A stretch of DNA of 64,000 nt from CAYOBW01 sp964402115 (GCA_964402115.1 CAYOBW010000001.1:40794-104793), one strand, 5' to 3'; shown: positions 1 through 9,071, counted from the first letter of the stretch. Numbers and translations: made by a program. The notes: generated from the letters alone by a model not told the origin.

Positions 1-700
1 TTTCGCCCCCCAAGTCCAGGCAGATGGGATTGGTGTCCCACGTGTAGGAACCCGCATTGAAGTCGCCGTTGCCGTTCAGCACGTTGGTCATGCGCAGCAG
101 CACGGCGTGACCACCTGGAACCGAGTTCGTGAGTCGATTGACCAACGGACCGCGCAAGCCGACCCATAGCCGATTCGCCGAAGGCTCATACGCGATGCCT
201 TCCACGTCCACCCCGCCCAGTTTCGGAGCGATCATCCAGTAGCTGCGCAGGAAGACATACTGGTTCGTCATGGACGCGAAGAAGGCGTCTTTGTAAGCGT
301 CCAACGATCCGTCCGCGTCGAAGTGTGCCAACCGCCGCCGGTTCGGGTTTTCCTCCAGGGCGGATGTGAGCGACTGGGACGTGATGACGAAATAGCCGTC
401 GTTCTGGTCGGCCGCCATGCCTTCCGTGTCGTTCATGCCTTCGTCGGGCGACGTTCCGATCCCCGTCGGATTCGTGTTTGTCGCCACAATCGCACCATCG
501 GAGAAGCGCACCTTCCAGAGAACGTCCTTTGGGGCCGTCAGTCGGCGCTCGTCGCCGCACGTCCAGAACGCCTCCCCGTCTGCCGATCGGGAGATGCAGG
601 CCGAGAACTCCGGCATGTAGAAGGCTGCCGTGTACTTCACTTGTCCGAACGCTGGTATCGTCGCCATGACTGCCGTCACGATTGTGAGCATCGTCTTCAT
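1..700 (-). CDS. DUF3616-like secreted protein, partial (runs off left edge)
   Basis: An open frame reads from an ATG at 700 to base 1 with no stop, giving 233 residues of a longer protein. AGGAGG lies 4 bases upstream of the ATG. The N-terminus (MKTMLTIVTAVMATIPAFGQ) is a signal peptide ending in an Ala-Phe-Gly-type site, so export is expected. Around residues 166-186 the segment EGIAYEPSANRLWVGLRGP matches what I know of DUF3616, a beta-propeller family of unknown function. The gene starts 27 bp after the stop of the large secreted protein upstream, so the two are probably co-transcribed. That neighbour contains a propeller with a similar 'EGITYDP' motif, which suggests related roles. The ligand is unknown. 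Family assignment is moderately sure; the function is open. Confidence 0.7.
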   Translation of the reverse strand, partial: MKTMLTIVTAVMATIPAFGQVKYTAAFYMPEFSACISRSADGEAFWTCGDERRLTAPKDVLWKVRFSDGAIVATNTNPTGIGTSPDEGMNDTEGMAADQNDGYFVITSQSLTSALEENPNRRRLAHFDADGSLDAYKDAFFASMTNQYVFLRSYWMIAPKLGGVDVEGIAYEPSANRLWVGLRGPLVNRLTNSVPGGHAVLLRMTNVLNGNGDFNAGSYTWDTNPICLDLGGE

Positions 701-727
701 GCTGTTTCCTCCTTGTGTCTCTGCGGC

Positions 728-3700
728 TTACGGAAGAGGCGCGGCCCATTCCAGGTGCAGTAGCGGCGCTTGGTTGGCATTAAGTTCGCGGCAGACCGCC
801 TCCCGGCGACCGGCGTCTACATTGCCCGACAGCTCGTCGGTGATGACGAAGGCCATTCGGTTCCCAGGACTCCAGCCGCCCCGGCACACCACGTCACGAA
901 TGAGTCCAGCCATGTCCGGTGTCTGGTGCCGATAGTCGCTTTCGCCCAATTGCCGCCAGCCGGGCGGCGCCCATTTGACTTGGCGACCGGTCAGCGTCCG
1001 GGAGGTGATGTTCGCGGTAGCTGTCGTGAATGTCGGAGCATTGTCCACCGCTTGCACCTCGATCCGCACAGGACAGTGCTTCTTCTTGTCGTCGGGCGGA
1101 CTGATATTGCGTGCCACAAACTGAATGCAGGCGCGGTGCACCGCGGAAGTGCGTGCCACGCCATTCGTAAAGGCAATCCCCACGATACGCGATTCCTCGC
1201 GATTGTTGCCGGACGACCACTTGTATCCGATATCGAGCGCCGATCCGGTTCCCCCATCTAGCTCCATGCCGCCATTCCAGCACTTTTCCTCGGCATCGTC
1301 GCTGTTCGCCGATACTCGGATGTCCGCTGTCTGCAACGTTCCGTACAGCGACGAGGGTTGCGCTGTACCGACAGTGATGTCGTCCACGTACCAGCCGCCG
1401 CCTCTGCCGCCAGCCGCGGTAAACCGCGAGAACTCCGTGATGTCCCTGTAGTCGCCGGATGCCGGCTGCATGCCGTACCGATACATGTCGTCCGGTTCGC
1501 TGATCACGAACAGTGTCTTGCGGTCCGGAGCGATCGTGATGCCCTCGGGCTGGCTGCCGGATACCGCTTTGTTCGTAATGATCGTGCCGCCGAGGGTCGT
1601 CTGGACGATCTTGAAACTCTCGTGACTCAGGATGAACAGATGTTGCTGTACGGGTTCGTAGTAGATATCCGACAAATCGATGGCGACGGCGTCGGCGGGT
1701 GCCGCAAACAACTCCGTGGCGTAGCCAATCCCGTTTTTCAGTTCGATTCTGTACACCTTCTTGGGACTCTTTTCCTTCACCGCATAGAAGACCTGTCGGA
1801 CGGGGTCGTAGGTGATGCCCTCCAAGCCCAGGTTGTCGGGGTTGTGACCGATGTTAACGTCAAACCTTTGGCCTGACGATTTCGCGATAGAAGTCGTGTT
1901 CGTCAGGATCGTGACAAGCGTGACCTCGTTCGTCTTCTCCTCAACGACGGCGTAAGTGTTTCCCTGAACGTGGCAGATTCCCTCCGTGTCGTCGAACTCC
2001 GTCAACGTGATTGTTCTCCGATATGCTCCGCCTTGCGTGTACACATGGATGTACTCAGGATCGTTCTGGATCACCAGCAGTTCGCCGGTGGTTGGCATAA
2101 TCGCACAACCCGAACAGTTCTGACTCGTCCCGCCCAAGTCGGTGTTTTGGGTCTCCAGAACCGCGCTTGACGCGAGGCGCCGCCAGTCGTTGGTGGGAAG
2201 GAACTTGCGGAACGGCACGGCCGAAAACGCCTTGATCCCGTCAATGTGCAGGTCCCAGGTCTTGGCGGTGAGGTTCTCTTTCACCGTGAAGCGATGATAG
2301 CGGTAGTCGGTGATGCGGAACCGCGTGTCGGTGCTCCATGTGCCGGCGGTGCCGTTGAATACCCAGACCTCGCCGCGGCGGTTGATCGAGAACACGGCCG
2401 GATCGTAAGCGGGGGCCGCCGCAATGTCCGCGTAGTTCGTGAAGTGCGTCACCGCGCGCGGGTCGAGTTTGGCCCAGTAGTCCAGCCACACCGTGTTCTG
2501 GCCGCGTGCGCCGAAGAACTGGTTGACGGTAGGCGTCTGAGTCGAGGCCAGCAACTCCAGCGCCTTGCTGCCGCTGCGCTTCTCCGCCGTCTGCACAACG
2601 GCCTTGTCGGCCGGACTCGCCGTCCAGCCGTTCTGACCGGAGATTTGGCCGGTGGTGAGGGACTCGAAACCTTCAGTGTAGGTGAGGCTGCGGTAGGAAT
2701 CGGCCACGGCCGCGTTGCGGCCGTTGGCGATTTCCGCCAGGTCGCCCATGTTGTCGTCGTCGGTGTCCGCGTCTTCTGGATCGGAGCCGGCGAGATATTC
2801 GGCGAGGTTGTTCAGTCCGTCTGGCTCTTCGTCCACCGCAGCACTGTGCGCGAGGTTTGGAAACTCCTGCCACTCCCACCAATCCGGCAACCCGTCCGCG
2901 TCGGTGTCCGGGTCGGCGAGCGTAAGGTTGACGTTGGTGACCTGGCCGTTGACGTTCACGGTGGTCGGGTAGATGGCAAACGCCTCGGTGTTGGTGTTTG
3001 CCGTGCCGTTGCCGTTCGAATCGCGCCAAGCCATGATGTAATACGTCCCGGACGCAAGTTTCGGGATGACATAGCCGCCGGGCTGGCTCCGCCGCGCGCA
3101 TTTGTTCGTAGACCAACTGCCGGCCGTGGTCACGGCCACGACGTAGATGGTCCCTGCCTGCCCTCCGGCGTAGCTCACGGTGCCCTTCACATTGGGCGGG
3201 TCGTTCGGATTCTGGGGATCGGTGCCGTCGAGGAAGCGTTCTTCGCCGTCCGCTACGCCGTCCCCATCGCCGTCGTAGTCGGCGTTATAGGCGCGGTAGA
3301 AGCGCACGTTGCGGGTCGTCGCGCCGGTGTCGGTGTGGGTGAAGGTGTTGGTGGCGCCAGACGGCGTGACCGTCGTGAGCAGGGACCAGATGGGGGCGAG
3401 GGCGTTCGTGCAGGCGATGAGGCTGATCCGGTTGGTGAAGCCGTCGGGATAGGCCACCGTGAGGCGCACGGCGCCGTTGACGTTCGTCGCACACATACCG
3501 ACGAACTGGATATTCGTCACGCTGCCGCCCTGCAACAGCAGCGGCAGCACGCCGCCACCCCCCGCCGGTCGTTCCGCCCGACGCGCGGCGGCCACCGTCT
3601 GTTCCACGACCAACCGGACGAGGTTGTCGTGGTCCACGAGGTCGTAGGTCATGGCGAGCCGGCTGCCGTCGAAGAGCGCCTCCAAAGCCGCGCGGGAGGC

Positions 3701-4216
3701 GGCTGGCGCCACAACCGGACTGGCGGCGTACAAGTCCGGGTAGTGCGCCTTGACCCACCAGGCCGGGTCGTAGTCCGCGGGTACGGGACAGGCCGCGAGC
3801 ACCTCGCCGCGCGCGTTGAGCACGAGGCGGCGGCGGGGCTGCGCGCGGGCATCCTCGATGACCCGGATCGGCCAGACCGTCGCGCCATCCCGTTCCACGG
3901 CCACCAACCGCTTCACGAAGTCGGGAGCGAACCCCTGCCAGTTCACGACCGGCAACAAGCCTCCGCTCTGCGTCAGGACGCGTCCGGCATCGGGCAGCAA
4001 CACCGGCATGTAGGCCGCCTGTTGGCAGGCGTAATCCGCCACGATGTCCGTCTCCGTGGCCACGCGCCGGGAAAGGTAGGCCTCGAAAAGGCTTCGGTCG
4101 AAAACCCCAGCGGTTTGCGGTTCCTCGTTCAGGACCGCCGCCAGCGCCCACGCCATACTCGCGACGGCCCCAGTCGTCGCCAACAACGTCATCCGCCAAC
4201 GTGCCGCCGTTTTCAT
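728..4216 (-). CDS. Large secreted protein: Ca-binding repeats, LamG-like jelly roll with inserted SdiA-regulated-type propeller
   Basis: This 1,162-residue protein starts at the ATG at 4216, chosen over an upstream start at 4447 because AGGAGG sits 7 bases before it and a signal peptide follows directly. Residues 1-30 are the signal. Residues 40-300 are unassigned. Residues 313-340 and 434-495 carry thrombospondin-3-like DxDxDG repeats (DYDGDGDGVADGEE, DPDTDADGLPDWWEW) that probably bind calcium. A concanavalin/LamG-like jelly roll begins near 513, is interrupted at about 671, and resumes near 924 (ITEFSRF...GGWYVDDI). The interruption (about 680-915) reads as an SdiA-regulated-type beta-propeller with EGICHV, EGITYDP and EGITIAPD blades. 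Residues 956-1160 form a C-terminal beta domain ending LLHLEW, a type common in PVC secreted proteins. It is presumably surface-associated; no catalytic residues are recognised. Confidence 0.75.
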   Translation of the reverse strand: MKTAARWRMTLLATTGAVASMAWALAAVLNEEPQTAGVFDRSLFEAYLSRRVATETDIVADYACQQAAYMPVLLPDAGRVLTQSGGLLPVVNWQGFAPDFVKRLVAVERDGATVWPIRVIEDARAQPRRRLVLNARGEVLAACPVPADYDPAWWVKAHYPDLYAASPVVAPAASRAALEALFDGSRLAMTYDLVDHDNLVRLVVEQTVAAARRAERPAGGGGVLPLLLQGGSVTNIQFVGMCATNVNGAVRLTVAYPDGFTNRISLIACTNALAPIWSLLTTVTPSGATNTFTHTDTGATTRNVRFYRAYNADYDGDGDGVADGEERFLDGTDPQNPNDPPNVKGTVSYAGGQAGTIYVVAVTTAGSWSTNKCARRSQPGGYVIPKLASGTYYIMAWRDSNGNGTANTNTEAFAIYPTTVNVNGQVTNVNLTLADPDTDADGLPDWWEWQEFPNLAHSAAVDEEPDGLNNLAEYLAGSDPEDADTDDDNMGDLAEIANGRNAAVADSYRSLTYTEGFESLTTGQISGQNGWTASPADKAVVQTAEKRSGSKALELLASTQTPTVNQFFGARGQNTVWLDYWAKLDPRAVTHFTNYADIAAAPAYDPAVFSINRRGEVWVFNGTAGTWSTDTRFRITDYRYHRFTVKENLTAKTWDLHIDGIKAFSAVPFRKFLPTNDWRRLASSAVLETQNTDLGGTSQNCSGCAIMPTTGELLVIQNDPEYIHVYTQGGAYRRTITLTEFDDTEGICHVQGNTYAVVEEKTNEVTLVTILTNTTSIAKSSGQRFDVNIGHNPDNLGLEGITYDPVRQVFYAVKEKSPKKVYRIELKNGIGYATELFAAPADAVAIDLSDIYYEPVQQHLFILSHESFKIVQTTLGGTIITNKAVSGSQPEGITIAPDRKTLFVISEPDDMYRYGMQPASGDYRDITEFSRFTAAGGRGGGWYVDDITVGTAQPSSLYGTLQTADIRVSANSDDAEEKCWNGGMELDGGTGSALDIGYKWSSGNNREESRIVGIAFTNGVARTSAVHRACIQFVARNISPPDDKKKHCPVRIEVQAVDNAPTFTTATANITSRTLTGRQVKWAPPGWRQLGESDYRHQTPDMAGLIRDVVCRGGWSPGNRMAFVITDELSGNVDAGRREAVCRELNANQAPLLHLEWAAPLP

Positions 4217-4573
4217 GGCCGTGTTCCTCCTTTGCGCTGTTCCTCGCCCGTTTCCCTCGCCATTGACGCTCTGCTTGCGTATACGGCGCGGGATCTCAAG
4301 ACTTCCGACTGTCGCCGGAAAGGAAAGGGAGCGAACGCCGTTCAGCGTCGTTCTCTTGACAGTACGGCGGAACTCCTTGTCGAAGCAAGTGCTAATTATA
4401 GAAAGGTGAGATCCATGTGAGATCCTGTGCCGAATAGCGCAGCGCATCCCCCTAACCTCGCAGCCCGCACCCGGTAGAACCGCGCGCGGCTCGCGACGTC
4501 GAAGAGGAGCAGGGCGTGGATGTCAGGCTGACCACGGACTACCCGTTTCCTTCGACCCGTGCCGTCTCCCCCC
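4217..4573. other. Intergenic leader region, no gene
   Basis: This 357-bp stretch lies upstream of the large minus-strand secreted protein and downstream of the SDR gene's stop. A perfect TATAAT hexamer occurs on the minus strand at 4395-4400, but no good -35 box stands 16-18 bases upstream of it. It is therefore at best a weak promoter candidate with a leader of about 180 nt. No RNA gene or terminator was recognised. Confidence 0.4.
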
Positions 4574-5329
4574 TCAAACCAGGTGCTGTCCCCCGTCCAC
4601 GAAGATGATCTGTCCCGTGATCGTGTCCGCCTCCAGCAGGAAGCGCACCGCCCGCGCCACGTCGGCGGGAGTGCCGGCCCGGCCCAGCGGGACGACGCCG
4701 GCCGCCTCGCGCACGCGCTCCTCCGTCGTGCCCGGCGGGGGCAGGATGGCGCCCGGCGCGACGGCGTTCACCGTCAGGCGCGGCGCCAGCTCCACGGCCG
4801 CGCTGCGGGTCAGTGCCGCCAGGGCCTGCTTGGAGAGCAGGTAGGGCAGGCAGCCGGCTGGATTGCCGGCGATGCGCCGGTCGAGCAGGTTGACCACCTT
4901 CGCCTCCGGCCCTGCCGCTCCCTCCGCGGCCGGGCGGGCCAGCACGCGTCGCGCCAGGGCGCGCAGCAGGAAGAACGGGCCCAGGCAGTTCGTGCGCAGC
5001 TCGGCCAGCAGCTTCTCCTCCGTCGCCGCCAGCAGACTGTCCTTGTGGAAGACCGCCGCGCTGTTGACGAGGAGGTCCACGGCGCCGAGGCGCGCCCAGG
5101 CGTCGGCCAGCACGCTCTCCGCCTCCGCCTCGCCGCTGAGCGGGCCGCGGACGGGGACGGCGGTCACGCCTGCCTTGCCGAGCCGGTCCGCCAACTCCAG
5201 CGCCTCCGCCTCGGAGCGCTGGTAGTGCACGGCCACATTGCAGCCGGCGGCGGCCAGTTCCTCGCAGATGGCGCGCCCCAGCCGCACGGCGCCGCCGGTC
5301 ACGAGTGCCCGTTTACCGCGCAAGTCCAC
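4574..5329 (-). CDS. SDR-family oxidoreductase, pteridine reductase/FolM-like
   Basis: A 251-residue short-chain dehydrogenase/reductase. It starts at GTG 5329, with GGAGG about 8 bases upstream. The Rossmann glycine motif reads TGGAVRLG near residues 11-18, the form typical of FolM/pteridine reductases rather than TGxxxGIG. The catalytic YxxxK is YLLSK. The position usually held by Ser in SDRs reads NLLDRR, so an Asp replaces Ser, as in PTR1-type pteridine reductases. The C-terminus carries VNAVAPGAI and GQIIFVDGG, normal for SDRs. The likely reaction is NADPH-dependent reduction of dihydropteridines, or a related carbonyl reduction, in the cytoplasm. It is divergent from the NfeD operon and separated from it by only 58 bp. 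SDR membership is certain; pteridine specificity is inferred from motifs. Confidence 0.82.
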   Translation of the reverse strand: MDLRGKRALVTGGAVRLGRAICEELAAAGCNVAVHYQRSEAEALELADRLGKAGVTAVPVRGPLSGEAEAESVLADAWARLGAVDLLVNSAAVFHKDSLLAATEEKLLAELRTNCLGPFFLLRALARRVLARPAAEGAAGPEAKVVNLLDRRIAGNPAGCLPYLLSKQALAALTRSAAVELAPRLTVNAVAPGAILPPPGTTEERVREAAGVVPLGRAGTPADVARAVRFLLEADTITGQIIFVDGGQHLV

Positions 5330-5387
5330 GATCGCACCTCCCGCTTTCTGTTGGCTTTCCCGGCGGCATTATGCAAAATGGCACGTC

Positions 5388-6842
5388 ATGAAGCCATTGC
5401 TTTGTATGTTGCTGGCGCTGGCACTGGCGCCGGTCGGTCGCGCCGCCCCGGCGGTGGCCGACGCGGCGGGGACCAACACGACCGTGGTCATCCCCGTTCA
5501 GGACATGATCGAACGGGGGCTGGCCCACGTCGTGCTGCGCGGTATTCGCGAGGCGGAGACGCGCGGCGCCGGGCTGATCGTGCTCGATATGCGGACGCCC
5601 GGCGGCAAGCTGAGCGCGGCCGAGGATATCGTCATCGCCCTGCTGCAGACCCCCGTGCCGACCTGCACGTTCGTCAATCCGCGCGCCATCTCGGCCGGCG
5701 CCATCATCGCGCTGGCGACGGACCGCATCTACATGACGCCGACGGGGATCATCGGCGACGCGATGCCCCTGATCGCCACGCCGTTCGGTACGCCCCAGGA
5801 GATCCCGGAGGGGCTGAAGGAGAAGGTCGTGTCGCCCACCGTGGCGCTGGTGCGTAACGCCGCCCAGCAGAAAGGGCATGACGCGCGCGTGGCCGAGGCC
5901 ATGGTTCGGCCCGAGGTGGGGCTCAAGATCGGCGACGACGTGATTGCGCCGGCCGGGCAACTGCTGACGCTGACCAGCCAGGATGCGGCCCGGCCGGTCG
6001 GGCCGGAGCAGCGGCCGCTGCTATCGAGCGGCACGCACGCCGACCTGGCGGCCCTGCTGGCGGCGCTCGGGCGGCCTGCGGCGCGGGTGGTGACCATCGT
6101 GCCGACCGCGGCGGAGCGCGTGGCCCGGGCGATCGACGGCTTCCCGCTCTCCGCCATCCTGCTGGCGCTGGGCGTGCTGGGGCTGTACGTCGAGTTCAAG
6201 GCGCCGGGCATCGGCCTGCCGGGGATCGGGGGCGTGCTTTGCCTCGCGATCTGGTTCTGGGGGCACCAGGTGGCGGGGCTGGCGGGCATGGCTGAAATCG
6301 TGATTTTCGCGCTCGGGTTCGCCCTGCTGCTCGTCGAGTTGCTGGTGATTCCCGGCTTCGGCATCGTGGGCATCAGCGGCATCGCGCTCATGGTCTCCGC
6401 CATGCTCATGGCCATGGTGGACATCTTCCCGGCCTCCCCACCGGCTGTCATCCGCGTGGCGCCGGTGGACTGGAGTGAGGTTCAGAACGCGGTCGTGAAC
6501 CTGGGGTTGGCGCTCGTGCTGGCGCTGGCCGCCATGCTTGCGATCGCCCGCTACCTGCCGGAGTCGGCGCTGCTGCGGCCCCTCGTGCTGGCGCAGACGC
6601 TGAGCGCCGGCAAGGGTTTCCGGGCGTCGGCGTCGGCTGCCGGCCTCGTTGGCGCGCGCGGCGTGGCCGAAACGCCGCTGCGGCCTGGCGGGATCGGGGT
6701 GTTCGGCGGGCAGCGGCTCAGCGTGGTGGGGCCGGGCGAGTTTGTCGAAGCAGGCACGCCCATTGTCATTGCGGAAGTCCACGGGGCTCGTATAGTGGTG
6801 ACCGTTGCGTCCGGGATCCCGGACGCGGGGCGGAAAGGGTAG
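5388..6842 (+). CDS. nfeD: NfeD-family membrane serine protease (ClpP-class, long NfeD)
   Basis: A 484-residue protein whose ATG at 5388 gives a signal peptide ending APVGRAA. Residues 30-190 form a ClpP/SppA-class protease domain: PGG at 71-73 in the oxyanion region, catalytic Ser102 in NPRAISAGA, and Lys144/146 (LKEKVVSP) as probable general base. Around 260-430 there are several hydrophobic membrane segments, including LSAILLALGVLGLYVEF. The last ~65 residues form the NfeD OB-fold domain (GARGVAETPLRPGG). In characterised long NfeD proteins the protease acts outside the membrane on a partner such as stomatin or flotillin. Here the next genes are a short NfeD (6 bp away) and FloA, the expected partners. 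The start is supported by the signal peptide; no strong Shine-Dalgarno sequence is seen. Confidence 0.9.
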   Translation: MKPLLCMLLALALAPVGRAAPAVADAAGTNTTVVIPVQDMIERGLAHVVLRGIREAETRGAGLIVLDMRTPGGKLSAAEDIVIALLQTPVPTCTFVNPRAISAGAIIALATDRIYMTPTGIIGDAMPLIATPFGTPQEIPEGLKEKVVSPTVALVRNAAQQKGHDARVAEAMVRPEVGLKIGDDVIAPAGQLLTLTSQDAARPVGPEQRPLLSSGTHADLAALLAALGRPAARVVTIVPTAAERVARAIDGFPLSAILLALGVLGLYVEFKAPGIGLPGIGGVLCLAIWFWGHQVAGLAGMAEIVIFALGFALLLVELLVIPGFGIVGISGIALMVSAMLMAMVDIFPASPPAVIRVAPVDWSEVQNAVVNLGLALVLALAAMLAIARYLPESALLRPLVLAQTLSAGKGFRASASAAGLVGARGVAETPLRPGGIGVFGGQRLSVVGPGEFVEAGTPIVIAEVHGARIVVTVASGIPDAGRKG

Positions 6843-6848
6843 ACGCGC

Positions 6849-7316
6849 ATGGAACTGTTTCTCATCCTGCTGCTGGCCGGGCTCATCCTGCTGGGCGCGG
6901 AGATCTTCGTGCCTGGCGGCGTGCTCGGCGTGGTGGGCGCCCTTGCGCTGGCCGGGGCGGTGGGCATGGGCTTCGTGGCGTTCGGCCCGGTGATCGGCAC
7001 GTACGTGGCGATTGTCGTGGCGCTGCTCGCGGGGGTGGCGATCGTGCTGTGGATGATCATCTTCCCGCGCACGCGCCTGGGGCGGAACATGACCGTTTCC
7101 CGCACGCTGCAGGGGGCCAAGGCCGGCCCCGCGGAGTCGGGGGCGCTGGTGGGCCAGGAGGGCGAAGCGCTGTCGGATCTGCGGCCGGCCGGCTACGCGC
7201 AGTTTGCAAACCGCCGCGTGGATGTGGTGACGTCCGGGGGCTACGTGGCCCAGGGTGCACGGGTGAAGGTTGTGCGGGTCGAGGGCGCCCGCGTGGTTGT
7301 GCAGCAGGTGGGGTAG
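6849..7316 (+). CDS. Short NfeD-like membrane protein (FloA partner)
   Basis: A 155-residue protein beginning MELFLILLLAGLILLGAEIF, six bases after the long NfeD stop. It has three hydrophobic stretches in the first ~75 residues, then a soluble OB-fold NfeD C-terminal domain (ALVGQEGEALSDLRPAGYAQF, about 105-152) with the usual GxxGxAxxxLRPxG pattern. It lacks the protease domain, so it matches the truncated class of NfeD that co-occurs with flotillin-like FloA. It is probably an inner-membrane scaffold that interacts with FloA through the OB fold. The tight spacing to its neighbours supports a single operon. Confidence 0.88.
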   Translation: MELFLILLLAGLILLGAEIFVPGGVLGVVGALALAGAVGMGFVAFGPVIGTYVAIVVALLAGVAIVLWMIIFPRTRLGRNMTVSRTLQGAKAGPAESGALVGQEGEALSDLRPAGYAQFANRRVDVVTSGGYVAQGARVKVVRVEGARVVVQQVG

Positions 7317-7343
7317 GGGAACGCTGACGGAAGGGGAGATGCT

Positions 7344-8360
7344 ATGAATCCGTTCTTGGTTGTCGTGGCGGCCGTATCCGCCATTATCGTGCTGGGGCTC
7401 CTGATCGTGGTGCTGAACTTCATCGGCGTCTGGATTCGCGCGCTGATGTCGGGCGCCAAGGTGTCGCTCTTTGCACTGATCGGCATGAAGCTGCGCAAGG
7501 TGCCGGCCACGCTGATCGTGGACGCGCGCATCCGCGTGATCAAGGCCGGGCTCAGCATCTCGATCGACGAGGTGGAGGCGCACTATCTCGCCGGCGGCGA
7601 CGTGCTCAACGTGGTCAGCGCGCTGCTCGCGGCGGACAAGGCGGGGATCGACCTCTCCTTCAAGCGGGCCGCGGCGATCGACCTCGCCGGCCGAGACGTG
7701 CTGGACGCGGTGCGCACGAGCGTCAACCCGAAGGTCATCGACTGCCCGGATCCCTCCAAGGGCGGCACGACGATGCTGGACGCGGTGGCCAAGGACGGCA
7801 TCCGGCTGCTGGTCAAGGCCCGCGTGACCGTGCGCGCCAACATCGAGCGCCTCGTCGGCGGCGCCAAGGAGGACACGATCATCGCCCGCGTGGGCCAGGG
7901 CATCGTCAGCGCCATCGGCTCTTCCCCCTCCTACAAGGACGTGCTCGAGAACCCCGACCAGATCAGCCGCAAGGTGCTGACCAGCGGGCTGGATGCGCAG
8001 ACCGGCTTCGAGATCGTCTCGATCGATATCGCGGACATCAGCGTCGCCGGCATGAGCGACGCCGCGAACGTGGGCGCCCGCCTGGAGACGGAGCGGGCCG
8101 AAGCGGACAAGAAGATGCGGCAGGCCGAGGCCGAGGGGCGCCGGGCGCTGGCCGTGGCGCGCGAGCAGGAGATGCGCGCCATGGTGCAGGAGATGCAGGC
8201 GCACGTGATCGAGGCGCAGGCCGAGGTGCCGCGCGCCATGGCCGAGGCCCTGCGGATGGGCCGGCTGGGGGTCATGGATTTCTACCGGCTGCAGAACATC
8301 GAGGCCGATACGAACATGCGGCGGACCATTGCCGGCGAGGAGAAGAAGGCTGACCATTGA
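7344..8360 (+). CDS. floA: Flotillin-like protein FloA
   Basis: This 338-residue protein matches FloA/YqfA in length and features. It has one N-terminal membrane hairpin (about residues 4-32), an SPFH-type domain (about 35-235, including KLRKVPATLIVDARI and PSYKDVLENPDQISRKVL), and an Ala/Glu-rich helical tail (about 245-320) of the kind that oligomerises. In Bacillus, FloA marks functional membrane microdomains and works with NfeD-type partners. Start ATG 7344 follows GGGGAG. It lies 27 bp downstream of the short NfeD and is almost certainly co-transcribed with it. Confidence 0.93.
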   Translation: MNPFLVVVAAVSAIIVLGLLIVVLNFIGVWIRALMSGAKVSLFALIGMKLRKVPATLIVDARIRVIKAGLSISIDEVEAHYLAGGDVLNVVSALLAADKAGIDLSFKRAAAIDLAGRDVLDAVRTSVNPKVIDCPDPSKGGTTMLDAVAKDGIRLLVKARVTVRANIERLVGGAKEDTIIARVGQGIVSAIGSSPSYKDVLENPDQISRKVLTSGLDAQTGFEIVSIDIADISVAGMSDAANVGARLETERAEADKKMRQAEAEGRRALAVAREQEMRAMVQEMQAHVIEAQAEVPRAMAEALRMGRLGVMDFYRLQNIEADTNMRRTIAGEEKKADH

Positions 8361-8414
8361 GCCGGGGCGGCGCGCTGACGCGCCGCGCGGTTCGCCACCT
8401 GGAGTTCCCGACGC

Positions 8415-9071
8415 ATGCTGCCCCCCCTGCACAGCGTACGAGCCGGCTTCGATGACCTGATCGGCGTCGTGTTCGTGCTCGCCATCATCGTCAGCCGGAT
8501 TATCGGCGCGCTGCGCAAGGACCGCAAGCGGGCCGAGGAGCTGGCCGCGCCGGGCGAGCGTCCGGTGGTCGCTCCTCCCGCGCCGGTTCGGCCACCTGGC
8601 GAAGACGAGCTGAATGTGCCCGGGCGCGAATTGCGCGAGTTCCTGGAGAGCCTGGCGCGTGGGTCGGATGTGCCGGTCCCGCCTTCCCCGCCGCCCGTTC
8701 CCCGCCCGCCCGCCCCGGTGGTGCTTGTGCCCCGCCCGACGGCTGCCGGGCGGCATGCCGGAGAATCCCGTGCCGCGGCCCGCGCGGAGCAGCGAGCCGA
8801 CCGCCGTCGCACGGCCCCGTCCGTCACGCCTCCGCCTCCACCTCCGCTTGCGTCTGCGCCGGCCCCGTCGATCCCCGTGCCGACCGCTGTGCTGCCACCG
8901 CCGGAGCAATTGCCCGCCCTGGCTTACGCGCTGGCTCCTACCCTGCCCGCACCGCCCCCCGGCGTCTCACGTGCCCGCTTGCTCATGCAACTGCGCACCC
9001 CGGACAGTGTGCGCGAGGCCGTCGTCCTTCGCGAAATCCTCGGTCCACCCATCGGCCTGCGCGGGTGGTGA
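8415..9071 (+). CDS. Proline-rich small membrane protein of the floA operon
   Basis: A 218-residue protein, 54 bp after floA. There is a hydrophobic segment near the N-terminus (LIGVVFVLAIIVSRIIGALR, about 15-34), then a basic/acidic stretch and a long Pro/Ala-rich linker (about 50-190). The C-terminus (LRTPDSVREAVVLREILGPP) is predicted to be helical and resembles the conserved tail of small proteins found beside floA in other PVC bacteria. That last point is recalled, not checked. The tail may be a short docking motif carried on a flexible tether. No enzymatic motif is visible and I do not know its function. Confidence 0.65.
   Translation: MLPPLHSVRAGFDDLIGVVFVLAIIVSRIIGALRKDRKRAEELAAPGERPVVAPPAPVRPPGEDELNVPGRELREFLESLARGSDVPVPPSPPPVPRPPAPVVLVPRPTAAGRHAGESRAAARAEQRADRRRTAPSVTPPPPPPLASAPAPSIPVPTAVLPPPEQLPALAYALAPTLPAPPPGVSRARLLMQLRTPDSVREAVVLREILGPPIGLRGW

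Noticed and set aside
2246..4420. A 724-residue plus-strand frame opposite the large secreted protein
   Set aside because: The composition is typical of a shadow frame, while the minus-strand frame has a signal peptide, a Shine-Dalgarno sequence and recognisable domains.
6021..8909. A 962-residue minus-strand frame across the NfeD/FloA operon
   Set aside because: Very His/Arg/Gln-rich with no family resemblance; it overlaps four well-supported plus-strand genes.
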